The notes: generated from the letters alone by a model not told the origin. A DNA stretch of 64,000 nucleotides from Polynucleobacter sp. IMCC 30228 (GCF_021395205.1 NZ_JAJVCS010000003.1:248001-312000); one strand, 5' to 3'. Shown: positions 47,349-55,523, counted from the stretch's first letter. Program-made: numbers and translations.

Positions 47349-48131
47349 ATGTTTATTGATTCACATTGTCATCTTGATTTTCCTGAATATCGTGATCGCA
47401 TGCCTGAGGTGTTGGCTAATATGGCTGCTGCCGGGGTTAGTCATGCGCTCTGTATTTCAGTTGATTTACCTGATTTTCCTGCCGTTAAGGCCTTGGCCGA
47501 AACCTATGCGCATCTATACGCATCGGTAGGGGTGCATCCTGATTATGAAAATACCCCCGAACCAACTGAAGATTTCTTGGTAGCGGAAGCAGAGCACCCA
47601 AAGATAATTGCCCTGGGAGAAACGGGCTTAGATTATTACCGTAGCGGAGAGCGCACCTATGATTCGATGGAATGGCAGCGCCAACGCTTTCGCATCCATA
47701 TTCGGGCGGCCATACGGGCCAATAAACCCCTCATTATTCATACCCGCTCTGCCGCAGAAGATACGCTGCGCATTATGCAAGAGGAGGGAGCAGGGCGCGT
47801 TGGCGGGGTGATGCATTGCTTTACCGAGAGTACGGCAGTGGCACTAGCTGCCATTGAAATGGGGTTTTACATCTCTTTTTCAGGAATTGTGACCTTCAAA
47901 AATGCTAAGGATCTGCAAGAAACCTGCCGTCAGTTGCCCTTAGAGCATATGTTAATTGAGACCGATTCGCCGTATTTAGCGCCTGTTCCCCATCGCGGTA
48001 GAACCAATGAGCCAGCTTGGGTAGCCGATGTGGGCCGCTTTGTTGCGCACCTGAAAGGGGTTTCAGTTGAGACCGTAGCACAGCAAACGTCCAGTAATTT
48101 TTTTCATTGTTTTCAGTTAGATAGACCATAA
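47349..48131 (+). CDS. TatD-family metal-dependent deoxyribonuclease
   Basis: TIM-barrel metal hydrolase of 260 residues from the ATG at 47349; the TTG at 47340 lacks support. The metal ligands can be traced: FIDSHCHLDF at the start, IIALGETGLDYYR, PLIIHTRSAAEDTL, GVMHCFTEST, and the late LIETDSPYLAP. It is a YcfH-type member, normally found after holB. DNase and 3'-exonuclease activity is known for the family, but the physiological substrate is not certain. Confidence 0.93.
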   Translation: MFIDSHCHLDFPEYRDRMPEVLANMAAAGVSHALCISVDLPDFPAVKALAETYAHLYASVGVHPDYENTPEPTEDFLVAEAEHPKIIALGETGLDYYRSGERTYDSMEWQRQRFRIHIRAAIRANKPLIIHTRSAAEDTLRIMQEEGAGRVGGVMHCFTESTAVALAAIEMGFYISFSGIVTFKNAKDLQETCRQLPLEHMLIETDSPYLAPVPHRGRTNEPAWVADVGRFVAHLKGVSVETVAQQTSSNFFHCFQLDRP

Positions 48132-48133
48132 AT

Positions 48134-48886
48134 ATGCAGTTAAATGTCACTATTTTTCGTAAGCCATTTTTGCTGCCGTCGTTGCGGCTGTTGGGCTGCT
48201 TGAGCTTGTATTTTGCTTTGGGCCTAGGAATGCCGATTTATTCCCTGGCTCAAACCCCAGTTTATGAGCTTGATGCCATTAAGGCAGCTAAATTTAATGA
48301 TGTGAGGGGGATGACAGCGTTGTTACAGCAAGGTTTAATTAGTCCTAATATGCGCGATGCCAAGGGCACACCCCTGTTAATACTGGCTTTAGACGACCGT
48401 TCTATTGAAGTTTTGTATCTTTTAATGGATTCACCAGAAATTAATATCGATGCCACTAATCGAAATGGTGAAACCACCCTAATGATGGCCGCGATCTTTG
48501 GGTTAATGCCTGAAGTGAAGTATTTGGTTGAAAATAAAGCGGCGATCTTTAATCAATCTGGGTGGACGCCATTGCATTACGCGGCATCATCTGGTCAAAC
48601 AGATATTGCTACCTATTTACTTGAGCAAGGCGCGCTAGTGAATGCACTTTCTGAAAGCAATACAACGCCCTTAATGATGGCCGTGCGTTCTGGCAATATA
48701 GAAACCGTAAGCGTCTTGCTCAAGAACGGCGCTGATATGCAAATAGTGAATCATCAGGGCTTTACGGCGATTGATGTAGCTGATTTCTTTGGGCAACGCG
48801 AAATTAGTGAAGGGCTTTCAAGTCGCTGGCAGAAGCTTTATAAGCAAAAATATACCCATATGGTGGCGCTGCCGCAGAGTAAGTAA
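48134..48886 (+). CDS. Secreted ankyrin-repeat protein
   Basis: 250 residues. A hydrophobic N-terminus ending SLAQTPVYE suggests export to the periplasm. Residues 45-220 contain about five ankyrin repeats, with tips such as NGETTLMMAAIFGLMPEVKY, GWTPLHYAASSGQTDIATYL, NTTPLMMAVRSGNIETVSVL and GFTAIDVADFFGQREI. The last repeat ends in a basic helix. Ankyrin proteins after tatD occur in several Burkholderiales. Partner not known. It is two bases downstream of tatD, so probably in the same operon. Confidence 0.9.
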   Translation: MQLNVTIFRKPFLLPSLRLLGCLSLYFALGLGMPIYSLAQTPVYELDAIKAAKFNDVRGMTALLQQGLISPNMRDAKGTPLLILALDDRSIEVLYLLMDSPEINIDATNRNGETTLMMAAIFGLMPEVKYLVENKAAIFNQSGWTPLHYAASSGQTDIATYLLEQGALVNALSESNTTPLMMAVRSGNIETVSVLLKNGADMQIVNHQGFTAIDVADFFGQREISEGLSSRWQKLYKQKYTHMVALPQSK

Positions 48887-48990
48887 CATGGGCTTAGCCT
48901 AATCTATTATGCGTATAATCATTATTATGTCAAATAAGAAATAGATCTTCTTTTAATCCCGCCTAACCCTTACCTTCACTGCCACTGCTC

Positions 48991-49494
48991 ATGCCTGAGT
49001 TTCTAAGCAATCTTCCCAATATTGTTCATCTATGGAATGAGATTGCTGTTGATTTGGTTAGGCCTGAAATGAAGTTTATGATTTTTGTGGCCGTGCTGGT
49101 AGTGTTAATCCATGGCATGCTTGTACTGCTGATCATGACGGCCTTTCATCAGATCAATAAACACAATATTAATCGTTACCAAAAACAAGTGGATGTCTTG
49201 GTCTATTTCTCAGTTATTTTATTGATCTTTGTAAGTCATTTACTGGATATCTTTATTTGGACCTATGCCATGGTTAACCTAGAGGTCTTCCCCAGCACTT
49301 TAAAAACCTTTTATTTTGCGGGGGAAATGTATACCAATTTAGACCATAACGACCCCAGCTTTAAGCTCGGGCCAAATTGGAATATGTTGCCCATTTTGCT
49401 GTCCTTTTCGGGCTTATTTGCAGTGGCCATTTCTGGGTCAGCGCTCTACACCTTATTAGTATCCACCTTTACCAGGCCAAATAAAGATGAATAA
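48991..49494 (+). CDS. Channel-like membrane protein with a degenerate pore loop
   Basis: 167 residues with three hydrophobic spans (about 28-51, 70-96 and 132-157). It aligns along its whole length with the next gene product: LDIFIWTYAMVNLEVFPS and KTFYFAGEMY match IVLWTYALIPLNIFPS and ETFYFAGEMY there. At the site where the neighbour has TVGFG this protein has TNLDHND, so no potassium filter is possible. It may be a regulatory or heteromeric partner. No signal peptide. The gene starts about 105 bases after the ankyrin gene and ends 12 bases before the second copy. Confidence 0.72.
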   Translation: MPEFLSNLPNIVHLWNEIAVDLVRPEMKFMIFVAVLVVLIHGMLVLLIMTAFHQINKHNINRYQKQVDVLVYFSVILLIFVSHLLDIFIWTYAMVNLEVFPSTLKTFYFAGEMYTNLDHNDPSFKLGPNWNMLPILLSFSGLFAVAISGSALYTLLVSTFTRPNKDE

Positions 49495-49506
49495 CACCCT
49501 AAATTA

Positions 49507-50058
49507 ATGGACCTACTAAACTACCTGCCTTCGCTGACTGAGCTATTTAAGCAAATATATATAGATATCGGCAATCAGCAAATCTATTGGATATTAGGTT
49601 TCGTTGGTTTGATGCTGACTTTTCATGGCGTCTATGTACTGCTCGTCGTTATTTGTTTTAATGCTATTCGCAGTTGGCTAGTAGATAACTATCGCATTGC
49701 CGGCCATTATATTTATGGCTTTCGGTTAGCCGCCTTTGTGGCTTATTTTGTCGCTATTGTGCTGATTATTTTAGGGCATCTGATGGACATTGTGCTGTGG
49801 ACTTACGCCCTAATTCCACTCAATATTTTTCCCTCGAATCCAGAAACATTTTATTTTGCTGGCGAAATGTATGTCACCGTAGGATTTGGCGGCTTTGAGC
49901 TTGCTAAGAGCTGGCGAATACTACCGATTGTGATTGCCTTCTCGGGCATCTTCGCCGCCTCGATGTCGGGAGCAGCTTTGTTCAATATGCTGGGTACTCT
50001 AATAAGCCGGCGCACTAACTCAGCTAAAAGTGCCGATATTAATCTGCCCGCTGCTTAA
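49507..50058 (+). CDS. Two-helix potassium-channel-like membrane protein
   Basis: 183 residues with hydrophobic spans about 27-50, 73-100 and 137-162. Between the second and third lies a pore-loop-like segment ETFYFAGEMYVTVGFGGFEL, in which TVGFG (residues 124-128) is a potassium-channel selectivity filter signature, followed by a final helix with FSGIFAASMSGAALF. This fits the Ion_trans_2 architecture of outer helix, pore helix, filter and inner helix, with one extra N-terminal span. It has no cytosolic regulatory domain. The third-span C-terminus is short and basic (SRRTNSAK). It overlaps the convergent DUF3108 gene by 20 bases. No assay evidence exists, so ion selectivity is an inference. 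Confidence 0.78.
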   Translation: MDLLNYLPSLTELFKQIYIDIGNQQIYWILGFVGLMLTFHGVYVLLVVICFNAIRSWLVDNYRIAGHYIYGFRLAAFVAYFVAIVLIILGHLMDIVLWTYALIPLNIFPSNPETFYFAGEMYVTVGFGGFELAKSWRILPIVIAFSGIFAASMSGAALFNMLGTLISRRTNSAKSADINLPAA

Positions 50059-50989
50059 ATACCAATTCAAACACCCTGCCATTCGCCTCTAAGGTACGAA
50101 CACGGCCAGGTAGCCATTCCAAATCTTTTGCTAACCAAATATCGACCTGCCGTTTATATGGATCGCTGGCCCTTTGAATTAAGCGATAGTGACGAACTGC
50201 TGTTTGACCTAAGGAAGGAATTGCATCTGATTTCAACTCTTCGCCAAAACTCAGAAATTGCCACATTTCAAGTGTGTTGTAATCGACCACGGGAATTTCG
50301 CGCACGACCCCTGCTTCATCAATCTTTTCGCTGCCATTGAGTAAAGAAGCTAGCTGAAACATCAAGCTAAAACGATCTTGGGTACCAGGCAAAATATCGG
50401 GAGTAAATTCAGGCTTTTCAGTAAAAAACATTTTCCCCCCACCTTTATCGTCACGATCAAAACGCGAGTACCGAGGTGGTTTTTCACCACGCTGAGTCCA
50501 ATAAATGGCTGGTGCTAGACCATATTTATCAACCACGCCGCGCGACTCGAAAACAAACGGGCCAACAAAGGCAAACGGCACATTAATATAAAGCCGATAT
50601 CCACCGTCATTAACAACCCAATCAACTCTTCCAGTTTGGTTTATTTGTCCATCGGCATACGCATCATAAAAAAGGGTAGCCGAGCTGGGTAAGCGAAAAG
50701 CCTGCCCTTTTTGACTTACGCCACCCTCCTCTCCTTCTGTTTCAGTACCGCTAGGGCTTGAGCTAATAGATGAATTACCGCTTGATGAGACGGTGGGGGC
50801 GAGCTTTTTCTTTTGTCCGCGTTTAATTTCAATAGGCTGAACCTTTTCAACTTTTAGAACAGCTTGAATAGTTTGTTCTTCTGGCGTAGCAAGCTGATTG
50901 CCAAAAGAAATAAAAGGTAAGCCAATAAATATAATAAAGTGCGCAACTAAAGAGATTAATAGTGCGCCTAATAGAACTCTTAATCCCAG
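50039..50989 (-). CDS. DUF3108 protein with an N-terminal membrane anchor, apparent CTG start
   Basis: The frame is open from a stop at 51019-51017 to 50039, and contains no ATG, GTG or TTG until the internal GTG at 50581. A CTG at 50989 has GGAAGG ending six bases upstream and yields about 316 residues: a membrane helix (VLLGALLISLVAHFIIFIGL), a Lys/Ser/Gly-rich linker, then the DUF3108 domain (SSATLFYDAYADGQINQTGR, then the AFVGPFVFESRG region). Homologues are periplasmic proteins of unknown function with such an anchor. It overlaps the HNH gene's stop by 10 bases, so coupled translation is likely. Its domain is complete even if the start is uncertain. Confidence 0.75.
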   Translation of the reverse strand: MGLRVLLGALLISLVAHFIIFIGLPFISFGNQLATPEEQTIQAVLKVEKVQPIEIKRGQKKKLAPTVSSSGNSSISSSPSGTETEGEEGGVSQKGQAFRLPSSATLFYDAYADGQINQTGRVDWVVNDGGYRLYINVPFAFVGPFVFESRGVVDKYGLAPAIYWTQRGEKPPRYSRFDRDDKGGGKMFFTEKPEFTPDILPGTQDRFSLMFQLASLLNGSEKIDEAGVVREIPVVDYNTLEMWQFLSFGEELKSDAIPSLGQTAVRHYRLIQRASDPYKRQVDIWLAKDLEWLPGRVRTLEANGRVFELVFKQRAD

Positions 50990-51555
50990 AAAGCACCTTC
51001 CAGCAAGCGACTTTCTTTAGGTAATTTAGCAGCCAAAAAATCCATTTGATCAGCCAAAATATTGCGGCCTTTTAAAATCATATCTTCGTATAAGCTAGGT
51101 GTGTATGGGGCATACAGCAAGCTCATACCAGAACCTTCAGGGGTGCGATTGCCTTTGCGTTGATTGCAAGGCCGACAGGCGATGACTAAATTCATCCACG
51201 CATATTTGCCACCACGACTGTTCGGAATAATATGCTCTGCTTCAGCATCATTTTCTGTAACGCCCTGCCCGCAATATGCACATAGCCCGCGATCACGCCT
51301 AAATAACTTGCGTTTGGTAATTGCAGGAATCACATCAAAAAGATTAATGCGTGCAGAGCCCTTGACGGCTAAAATAGAGTGCAACTCAATGATAGATTGC
51401 TGACCAGTAAGGCGAGAAATACCCCCGCGCATGACTGCAATTGGGTCACCCAGTGTCCATAAGACACTTTTATCGGCGTAATGCTTAGTAGCCTCTTCAG
51501 CATTCACCCAACATTGGGGAATGCCACCAGCATCTAACTTCAAAATACTAAGCAC
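50980..51555 (-). CDS. HNH endonuclease family protein
   Basis: 191 residues. Zinc-finger pairs CAYCGQGV and CRPCNQRKGN frame the HNH core, with the nuclease His in AEHIIPNSRGGKYAWMNLVIA. The N-terminal 75 residues (CWVNAEEATKHYADKSVLW) and C-terminal region resemble chromosomal HNH proteins common in Burkholderiales. No phage or restriction genes lie nearby, so its role is likely a housekeeping one and remains unknown. The DUF3108 gene follows with overlap. Confidence 0.88.
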   Translation of the reverse strand: MLSILKLDAGGIPQCWVNAEEATKHYADKSVLWTLGDPIAVMRGGISRLTGQQSIIELHSILAVKGSARINLFDVIPAITKRKLFRRDRGLCAYCGQGVTENDAEAEHIIPNSRGGKYAWMNLVIACRPCNQRKGNRTPEGSGMSLLYAPYTPSLYEDMILKGRNILADQMDFLAAKLPKESRLLEGAFWD

Positions 51556-51708
51556 AACAGCTCCTTTCTGCGATTCGCTTGCATTAAGGTAAGACCCTTA
51601 AAAACGAACCTTCGCCCCTATCTTACAGAAAAGTGGTGGCTCTATCAATGAATGCCATTTGCGCTCCTATTCCGCACTCTTAAGAGGGATTAAAGAAGGG
51701 GTTTAGGC
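51556..51708. other. Intergenic gap between yqiA and the HNH gene
   Basis: About 150 bases with no coding frame. It carries the promoter and ribosome site (AGGAG) of the HNH gene at its left end. No hairpin with a T-run is obvious. Confidence 0.35.
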
Positions 51709-52308
51709 TTAGCGACCAGCACAGACAAAATCCAGTACTTGAGGTAGGTAGAGGCTGTATTCACTTAGACCATGATCGCTGCCATCTAGCACCAGTTGAG
51801 GCGCGCTAGCATAAAAATCGACCATTTCATGCCAGTCAAGCAACTCATCGCCTTTAGCGGCCATTAAAAAATAGCGCTCGGGCATGGTTATTTGGGTAAT
51901 TTGTAATGCTTTTAATTCATCGATATACTCAGCCTTGAAATCAAAGGGCTCATTACTGTCATATTGCGTTAACTGGCCAACATAAGGCGCTAATTCGCGT
52001 GCAGCATAGACGGCCGGATTAAGAACTACGGCTTTACAGCCCAGATACTCAGCCAGCCAGTTCGCATAAAACCCACCCAGCGAAGAGCCAATGATGGCAA
52101 CGTTTGCCGGCTTTGCGTTTTGCAAGTGGTTTAGTACCAAATTAATTGCACCTTGGGGTGATGGCGGCAGTTGGGGGCAAAACCATTGCAGCGCAGCCCC
52201 ATCTTCAATTTTTGCCTGCACAGCCGCACCAGTTAATTTTGCCTTAGAGGAGTTGGGTGAAGAACGAAAGCCATGTAAATAGACTAACTGCAAAATTTCT
52301 TTTGTCAT
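51709..52308 (-). CDS. YqiA-like alpha/beta-fold esterase
   Basis: Small alpha/beta hydrolase of 199 residues. The N-terminal VYLHGFRSSPNSSKAKLTG is the YqiA/YcfP signature. The nucleophile elbow is IIGSSLGGFYANWLAEYLG, with Ser near residue 73, and the catalytic His is in DGSDHGLSEY. The substrate is unknown; in E. coli it hydrolyses short acyl esters and palmitoyl-CoA. Its start overlaps the stop of hyi by four bases (ATGA). Confidence 0.9.
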   Translation of the reverse strand: MTKEILQLVYLHGFRSSPNSSKAKLTGAAVQAKIEDGAALQWFCPQLPPSPQGAINLVLNHLQNAKPANVAIIGSSLGGFYANWLAEYLGCKAVVLNPAVYAARELAPYVGQLTQYDSNEPFDFKAEYIDELKALQITQITMPERYFLMAAKGDELLDWHEMVDFYASAPQLVLDGSDHGLSEYSLYLPQVLDFVCAGR

Positions 52309-53096
52309 TGTGTCAAATCATTCTTCAAGCGCTTCATCCAACTCAACCCTGCTTCGGTACTTGTCAGGGGTTTATATTCGCAGCCAATCCAGCCAGAATA
52401 TTGCAAGCGATCAATTAGCTCAAATAAAAAATAGTAATTAATTTCTCCGGTGCCAGGTTCATTTCTGCCAGGGTTGTCAGCTAGTTGCATATGGGCAATA
52501 CGCGGTAAATATAACTCTATAGTCTTGGCTAGCTCCCCTGCCATCCGTTGCGCATGGTAAATATCAAATTGTAAGAATGCATTCGGAGCGGCTACCTCAT
52601 CTAAGATTGCAATGGCTTGCTCGGTACGAGATAAAAAAAAGTTTGGTATATCAAAGGTATTAATGGGTTCAATTAATAATTTCAGTCCTGCAGCATGAAA
52701 TTCTTTAGCGGCATATTGCAAATTAGCAATAAGTGTTTGACGTAATAACTTGGCATCAATATCGTTAGGGGCAATACCCGCTAAACAATTAAGCTGCTGA
52801 ACACCTAAGATTTTTGCGTACTGAATGCCCGTAGCGACACCTAAACGAAATTCCTCAATGCGATTTGGCAGGCAAGCTATACCCCGCTCATTAGTTTCAA
52901 TATTACCTGGTGGTAGGTTATGTAAAACTATCTTTAAATGATATTGATCTAACCGGGTCTTAATTTCCTCGGCAGCGTACGCATAAGGAAACAGAAATTC
53001 AACCGCCTTAAAGTCAGCTTGAGAGGCTTTTTCAAAGCGCTCTAAAAAAGGAACCTCATTAAAAAGCAATGAAAGATTAGCAGCAAATTGGGGCAT
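52305..53096 (-). CDS. hyi: Hydroxypyruvate isomerase-like TIM-barrel enzyme
   Basis: Predicted to interconvert hydroxypyruvate and tartronate semialdehyde. The product is 263 residues with a xylose-isomerase-like TIM barrel. It opens MPQFAANLSLLFNEVPFLER, has QFDIYHAQRMAGELAKTIE and ends with the metal-site string IGCEYKPLT; glutamate ligands appear in LIEPINTFDIPNFFLSR. No glyoxylate carboligase or tartronate reductase lies alongside, so the pathway is incomplete here and OtnI-type activity remains possible. Confidence 0.85.
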   Translation of the reverse strand: MPQFAANLSLLFNEVPFLERFEKASQADFKAVEFLFPYAYAAEEIKTRLDQYHLKIVLHNLPPGNIETNERGIACLPNRIEEFRLGVATGIQYAKILGVQQLNCLAGIAPNDIDAKLLRQTLIANLQYAAKEFHAAGLKLLIEPINTFDIPNFFLSRTEQAIAILDEVAAPNAFLQFDIYHAQRMAGELAKTIELYLPRIAHMQLADNPGRNEPGTGEINYYFLFELIDRLQYSGWIGCEYKPLTSTEAGLSWMKRLKNDLTQ

Positions 53097-53163
53097 ATTT
53101 GGTATTGTAGCGAGCCCGAGAAACCAGGCCCGCCATACCGTTATGCCCCCTCAGTCGGGACTC

Positions 53164-53805
53164 TTAAAAGCGATACGTAATTCCCACTGCTGGTGTCCAT
53201 GGATTAAGGGTTAAAGTGCCTAAATTAGTACCTCCCGATACCGTTTGTACATCAGTTGACATGGTGATGTATTTTAGATCAACATTCATGCCCCAATTTT
53301 TATCAAACATGTAGTCAAAGCCAATTTGTCCGACAAAACCTACACTTGATTGATTAACCGTGACACTATTATTTAAGGCAGGAAAATTAGCGCGATTACT
53401 AAAAATAGTGTAGTTGATACCTGCTCCGACATAAGGTTTAAAGGCGCCTAAATCAGTAAAGTGATATTGCAAGACTAGGGAAGGTGGCAAAGCACTAATG
53501 GTGCCCACATTCGCTTGATTTGCACCGGCATTAATTTTTACTTTTTGGGGATAAGTTAGCACCAGTTCAGTAGCAATATTTTTGGTGAAAAAATAAGTAA
53601 TATCTAACTCGGGAATCCACTCTTTTTCGGCTTGAACATTTAATGATTGCACTGCGCCATTACCGCCCGATTGACCATTAGCCCAATCTAAATAAACCGC
53701 ACGAACTCTTATCATCCATGGGTTTTCTTGCGCCTGTGCTTGCGCCATTGCTGGAGCTAGCATACAACTAGTAGCTAAAGCAACTACCAATGATTTAACT
53801 CTCAT
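53164..53805 (-). CDS. ompW: Outer membrane protein OmpW family
   Basis: Eight-stranded outer-membrane barrel of 213 residues. The signal peptide ends AQAQEN. WMIRVRAVYLDWANGQSG starts the first strand, and GVGAGINYTIF-like VGAGINYTIFSN follows near residue 130. The last residue is Phe (GITYRF), the outer-membrane sorting signal. OmpW transports small hydrophobic compounds and is induced under low oxygen. Two FNR-type boxes lie upstream and AAAGGAG precedes the ATG by 6 bases. Confidence 0.94.
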   Translation of the reverse strand: MRVKSLVVALATSCMLAPAMAQAQAQENPWMIRVRAVYLDWANGQSGGNGAVQSLNVQAEKEWIPELDITYFFTKNIATELVLTYPQKVKINAGANQANVGTISALPPSLVLQYHFTDLGAFKPYVGAGINYTIFSNRANFPALNNSVTVNQSSVGFVGQIGFDYMFDKNWGMNVDLKYITMSTDVQTVSGGTNLGTLTLNPWTPAVGITYRF

Positions 53806-53821
53806 CTCATACTCCTTTATT

Positions 53822-53861
53822 AATTTAGACTAAGTTTTCTTTACTAAGATCAGTCTAAATT
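53822..53861. promoter_or_regulatory. Inverted repeat in the ompW leader
   Basis: AATTTAGACT at 53822-53831 and AGTCTAAATT at 53852-53861 are exact inverses. They lie between the ompW start and its upstream FNR box, so they would form a hairpin in the 5' untranslated mRNA or bind a dimeric regulator. The right arm also contains the proposed -10 box TAGACT. Confidence 0.55.
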
Positions 53862-53892
53862 TTTAAAAGTTTCTAATTTTGATTTAAATCAA
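53852..53892 (-). promoter_or_regulatory. ompW promoter: perfect FNR/ANR box plus -10 hexamer
   Basis: TTGATTTAAATCAA at 53879-53892 is a perfect FNR-family site (TTGAT-N4-ATCAA). A TAGACT -10 hexamer lies at 53857-53852 on the minus strand. The box centre would fall about 41 bases upstream of a start near 53845, the classical class II activation geometry. Confidence 0.75.
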
Positions 53893-53947
53893 ACCCACAA
53901 GCAATTAAGGGGTGCCGAGGTAGTTGTTGTAAATTTATATAGAGTTA

Positions 53948-53985
53948 ACAGCCTATATTTTGATCTAAATCAAAATATAGGCTGT
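53948..53985. promoter_or_regulatory. 38-bp perfect palindrome containing a second FNR box
   Basis: Seventeen-base perfect arms around CTAA: ACAGCCTATATTTTGAT, CTAA, then the inverse. The inner part TTGATCTAAATCAA (53960-53973) is again a perfect FNR box, 81 bases upstream of the first. No T-run follows on either strand, so it is not an ordinary terminator, although it lies 54 bases after the Bug receptor stop. Confidence 0.7.
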
Positions 53986-54038
53986 GCAAAAACAACAGTA
54001 GATCGGCTTAGGCTGCCTTTGGAGAGGCACACTAAAGC

Positions 54039-55025
54039 CTAATCGACCTTCGCGCCAGAAGCCTTAACTAGCGTTCCCCAACGCGGGTAATCGGCGCGTA
54101 TTAAATCAGCAAATTGCTCTGGGGTTGTAGGCATAGTGTTAAAGCCCTGCTCTTCTAATGATCGCTTGGTATCGGGCTCATTGAGGATAGCGACAATTTC
54201 GCGATTGAGGCGTTCAACAATGGGACGGGGCGTTCCAGCACGCACAAAAATGCCATTCCACACAATCGATACGTAACCCTTCATACCTGCTTCATCCATG
54301 GTTGGCACGCTAGGCAATAAAGGCGAGCGCTTTGCTGAGCCAACCCCTAAGGCGCGCAACTTGCCGCTATTCACCAGCATCACTATGGCGGGTAGATTAT
54401 TAAACATCATTGGCACTTGGCCCCCAAGTACATCATTTAAGGCCGGAGGACCCCCCTTGTAAGGTACATGGAGCAAATCGATATCTGCTTGCATCTTAAA
54501 TTGCTCTCCTGCTAAATGCATCGTGTTACCGTTTCCAGCTGAGGCATAAGCAATTGCCCCCGGCTTCGCTTTAGCAGCAGCAACGACATCGGCGACACTT
54601 TTATAAGGGGTTGCAATATTCACTACGAGTACATTAGCCATTTCATGCGTACCAGAAACTGGCTGCAGATCTTTCATCGGATCATATGGCATCTGTTTGC
54701 CATAAAGATGGGGATTAATGGTAATGGTGCTGGCAGAGCCTAGCAGAATCATATAGCCATCTGCCGGAGCTTTAGCAACATATTCCGAGCCAATATTGCC
54801 ATTAGCGCCGGGACGGTTTTCAATGACTACTGGTTTACCAAGACGTTCACTTAATTTTTTTGCTAACTGCCGAGCAAATACATCGGCCGCTCCTCCTGGA
54901 GGATAAGGCACTACATAGGTGATTGGTTTAGTGGGGTAATCACTCTGAGCATTAGCTAAGAGTGATAAAAGGCAAGTGCATATACCAACAAGAAGTGCTT
55001 TTGCGGATTTATTAACTAGAGCCAT
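54039..55025 (-). CDS. Bug/TctC-family periplasmic solute-binding receptor
   Basis: Periplasmic binding protein of tripartite tricarboxylate-type transport, 328 residues. The signal peptide ends ANAQS, and the mature domain starts DYPTKPITYVVPYPPGGAADVF. RPGANGNIGSEYVAKAPADG is a family string, and the C-terminal ADLIRADYPRWGTLVKASGA matches the family closing helix. These receptors are strongly expanded in Burkholderiales. No membrane components TctA/TctB lie next to it, so the partner transporter must be elsewhere. Ligand unknown. Confidence 0.94.
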   Translation of the reverse strand: MALVNKSAKALLVGICTCLLSLLANAQSDYPTKPITYVVPYPPGGAADVFARQLAKKLSERLGKPVVIENRPGANGNIGSEYVAKAPADGYMILLGSASTITINPHLYGKQMPYDPMKDLQPVSGTHEMANVLVVNIATPYKSVADVVAAAKAKPGAIAYASAGNGNTMHLAGEQFKMQADIDLLHVPYKGGPPALNDVLGGQVPMMFNNLPAIVMLVNSGKLRALGVGSAKRSPLLPSVPTMDEAGMKGYVSIVWNGIFVRAGTPRPIVERLNREIVAILNEPDTKRSLEEQGFNTMPTTPEQFADLIRADYPRWGTLVKASGAKVD

Positions 55026-55058
55026 CAGTTATCCATATATAAGTAGTCAAAATTAAGC

Positions 55059-55523
55059 TTAAGGTACGGGATTTAAATTAGCGTGAGCAATGACTTGCCA
55101 TCCTGCAGCACTCTTTTGCCATACATCAAGTCGGTACTGCGGTTTTCTTGAGAGCTCTTTGCCATCGATGATTTCTTTTGTTGCTATTGCATAAGAAACA
55201 ATTAAAGCATTTTCAGAATAGGTAGCCTTGAGACTGCTAAGGGCATATTCACGAATCTTGGCCTTTTTAATAATCTCCATCCAGGCCGCTTTATTTTGAG
55301 CGCCAATGTTTAATACCTGTTGATAGTTAGGTGATACAGTTTTTTCTAGCCCCTGCATGTCACCATTTTTTACTTGATCCCACCATAGACGTTCAAGTTT
55401 TTCTGCTTCAACTTGGGCATTTGCTGCGGTAATGACTTGAGCTTGCCCCAACATCGGAACAGCCATTAAGGACATTAGTATGGCTATAAGGATGAGTGCA
55501 CGATTAAATAAAATCTTGGCCAT
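55059..55523 (-). CDS. Exported NTF2-like fold protein
   Basis: 154 residues. The N-terminal 29 residues form a signal peptide ending GQAQVITAA. The mature part looks like a SnoaL/NTF2-type cone: helix KLERLWWDQVKNGDMQGLEK, then VSPNYQQVLNIG, and C-terminal strands YRLDVWQKSAAGWQVIAHAN, which is a common DUF4440-type pattern. No catalytic residue is assigned and function is unknown. It lies 33 bases upstream of the Bug receptor and shares its strand, so they may be in one transcript. Confidence 0.75.
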   Translation of the reverse strand: MAKILFNRALILIAILMSLMAVPMLGQAQVITAANAQVEAEKLERLWWDQVKNGDMQGLEKTVSPNYQQVLNIGAQNKAAWMEIIKKAKIREYALSSLKATYSENALIVSYAIATKEIIDGKELSRKPQYRLDVWQKSAAGWQVIAHANLNPVP

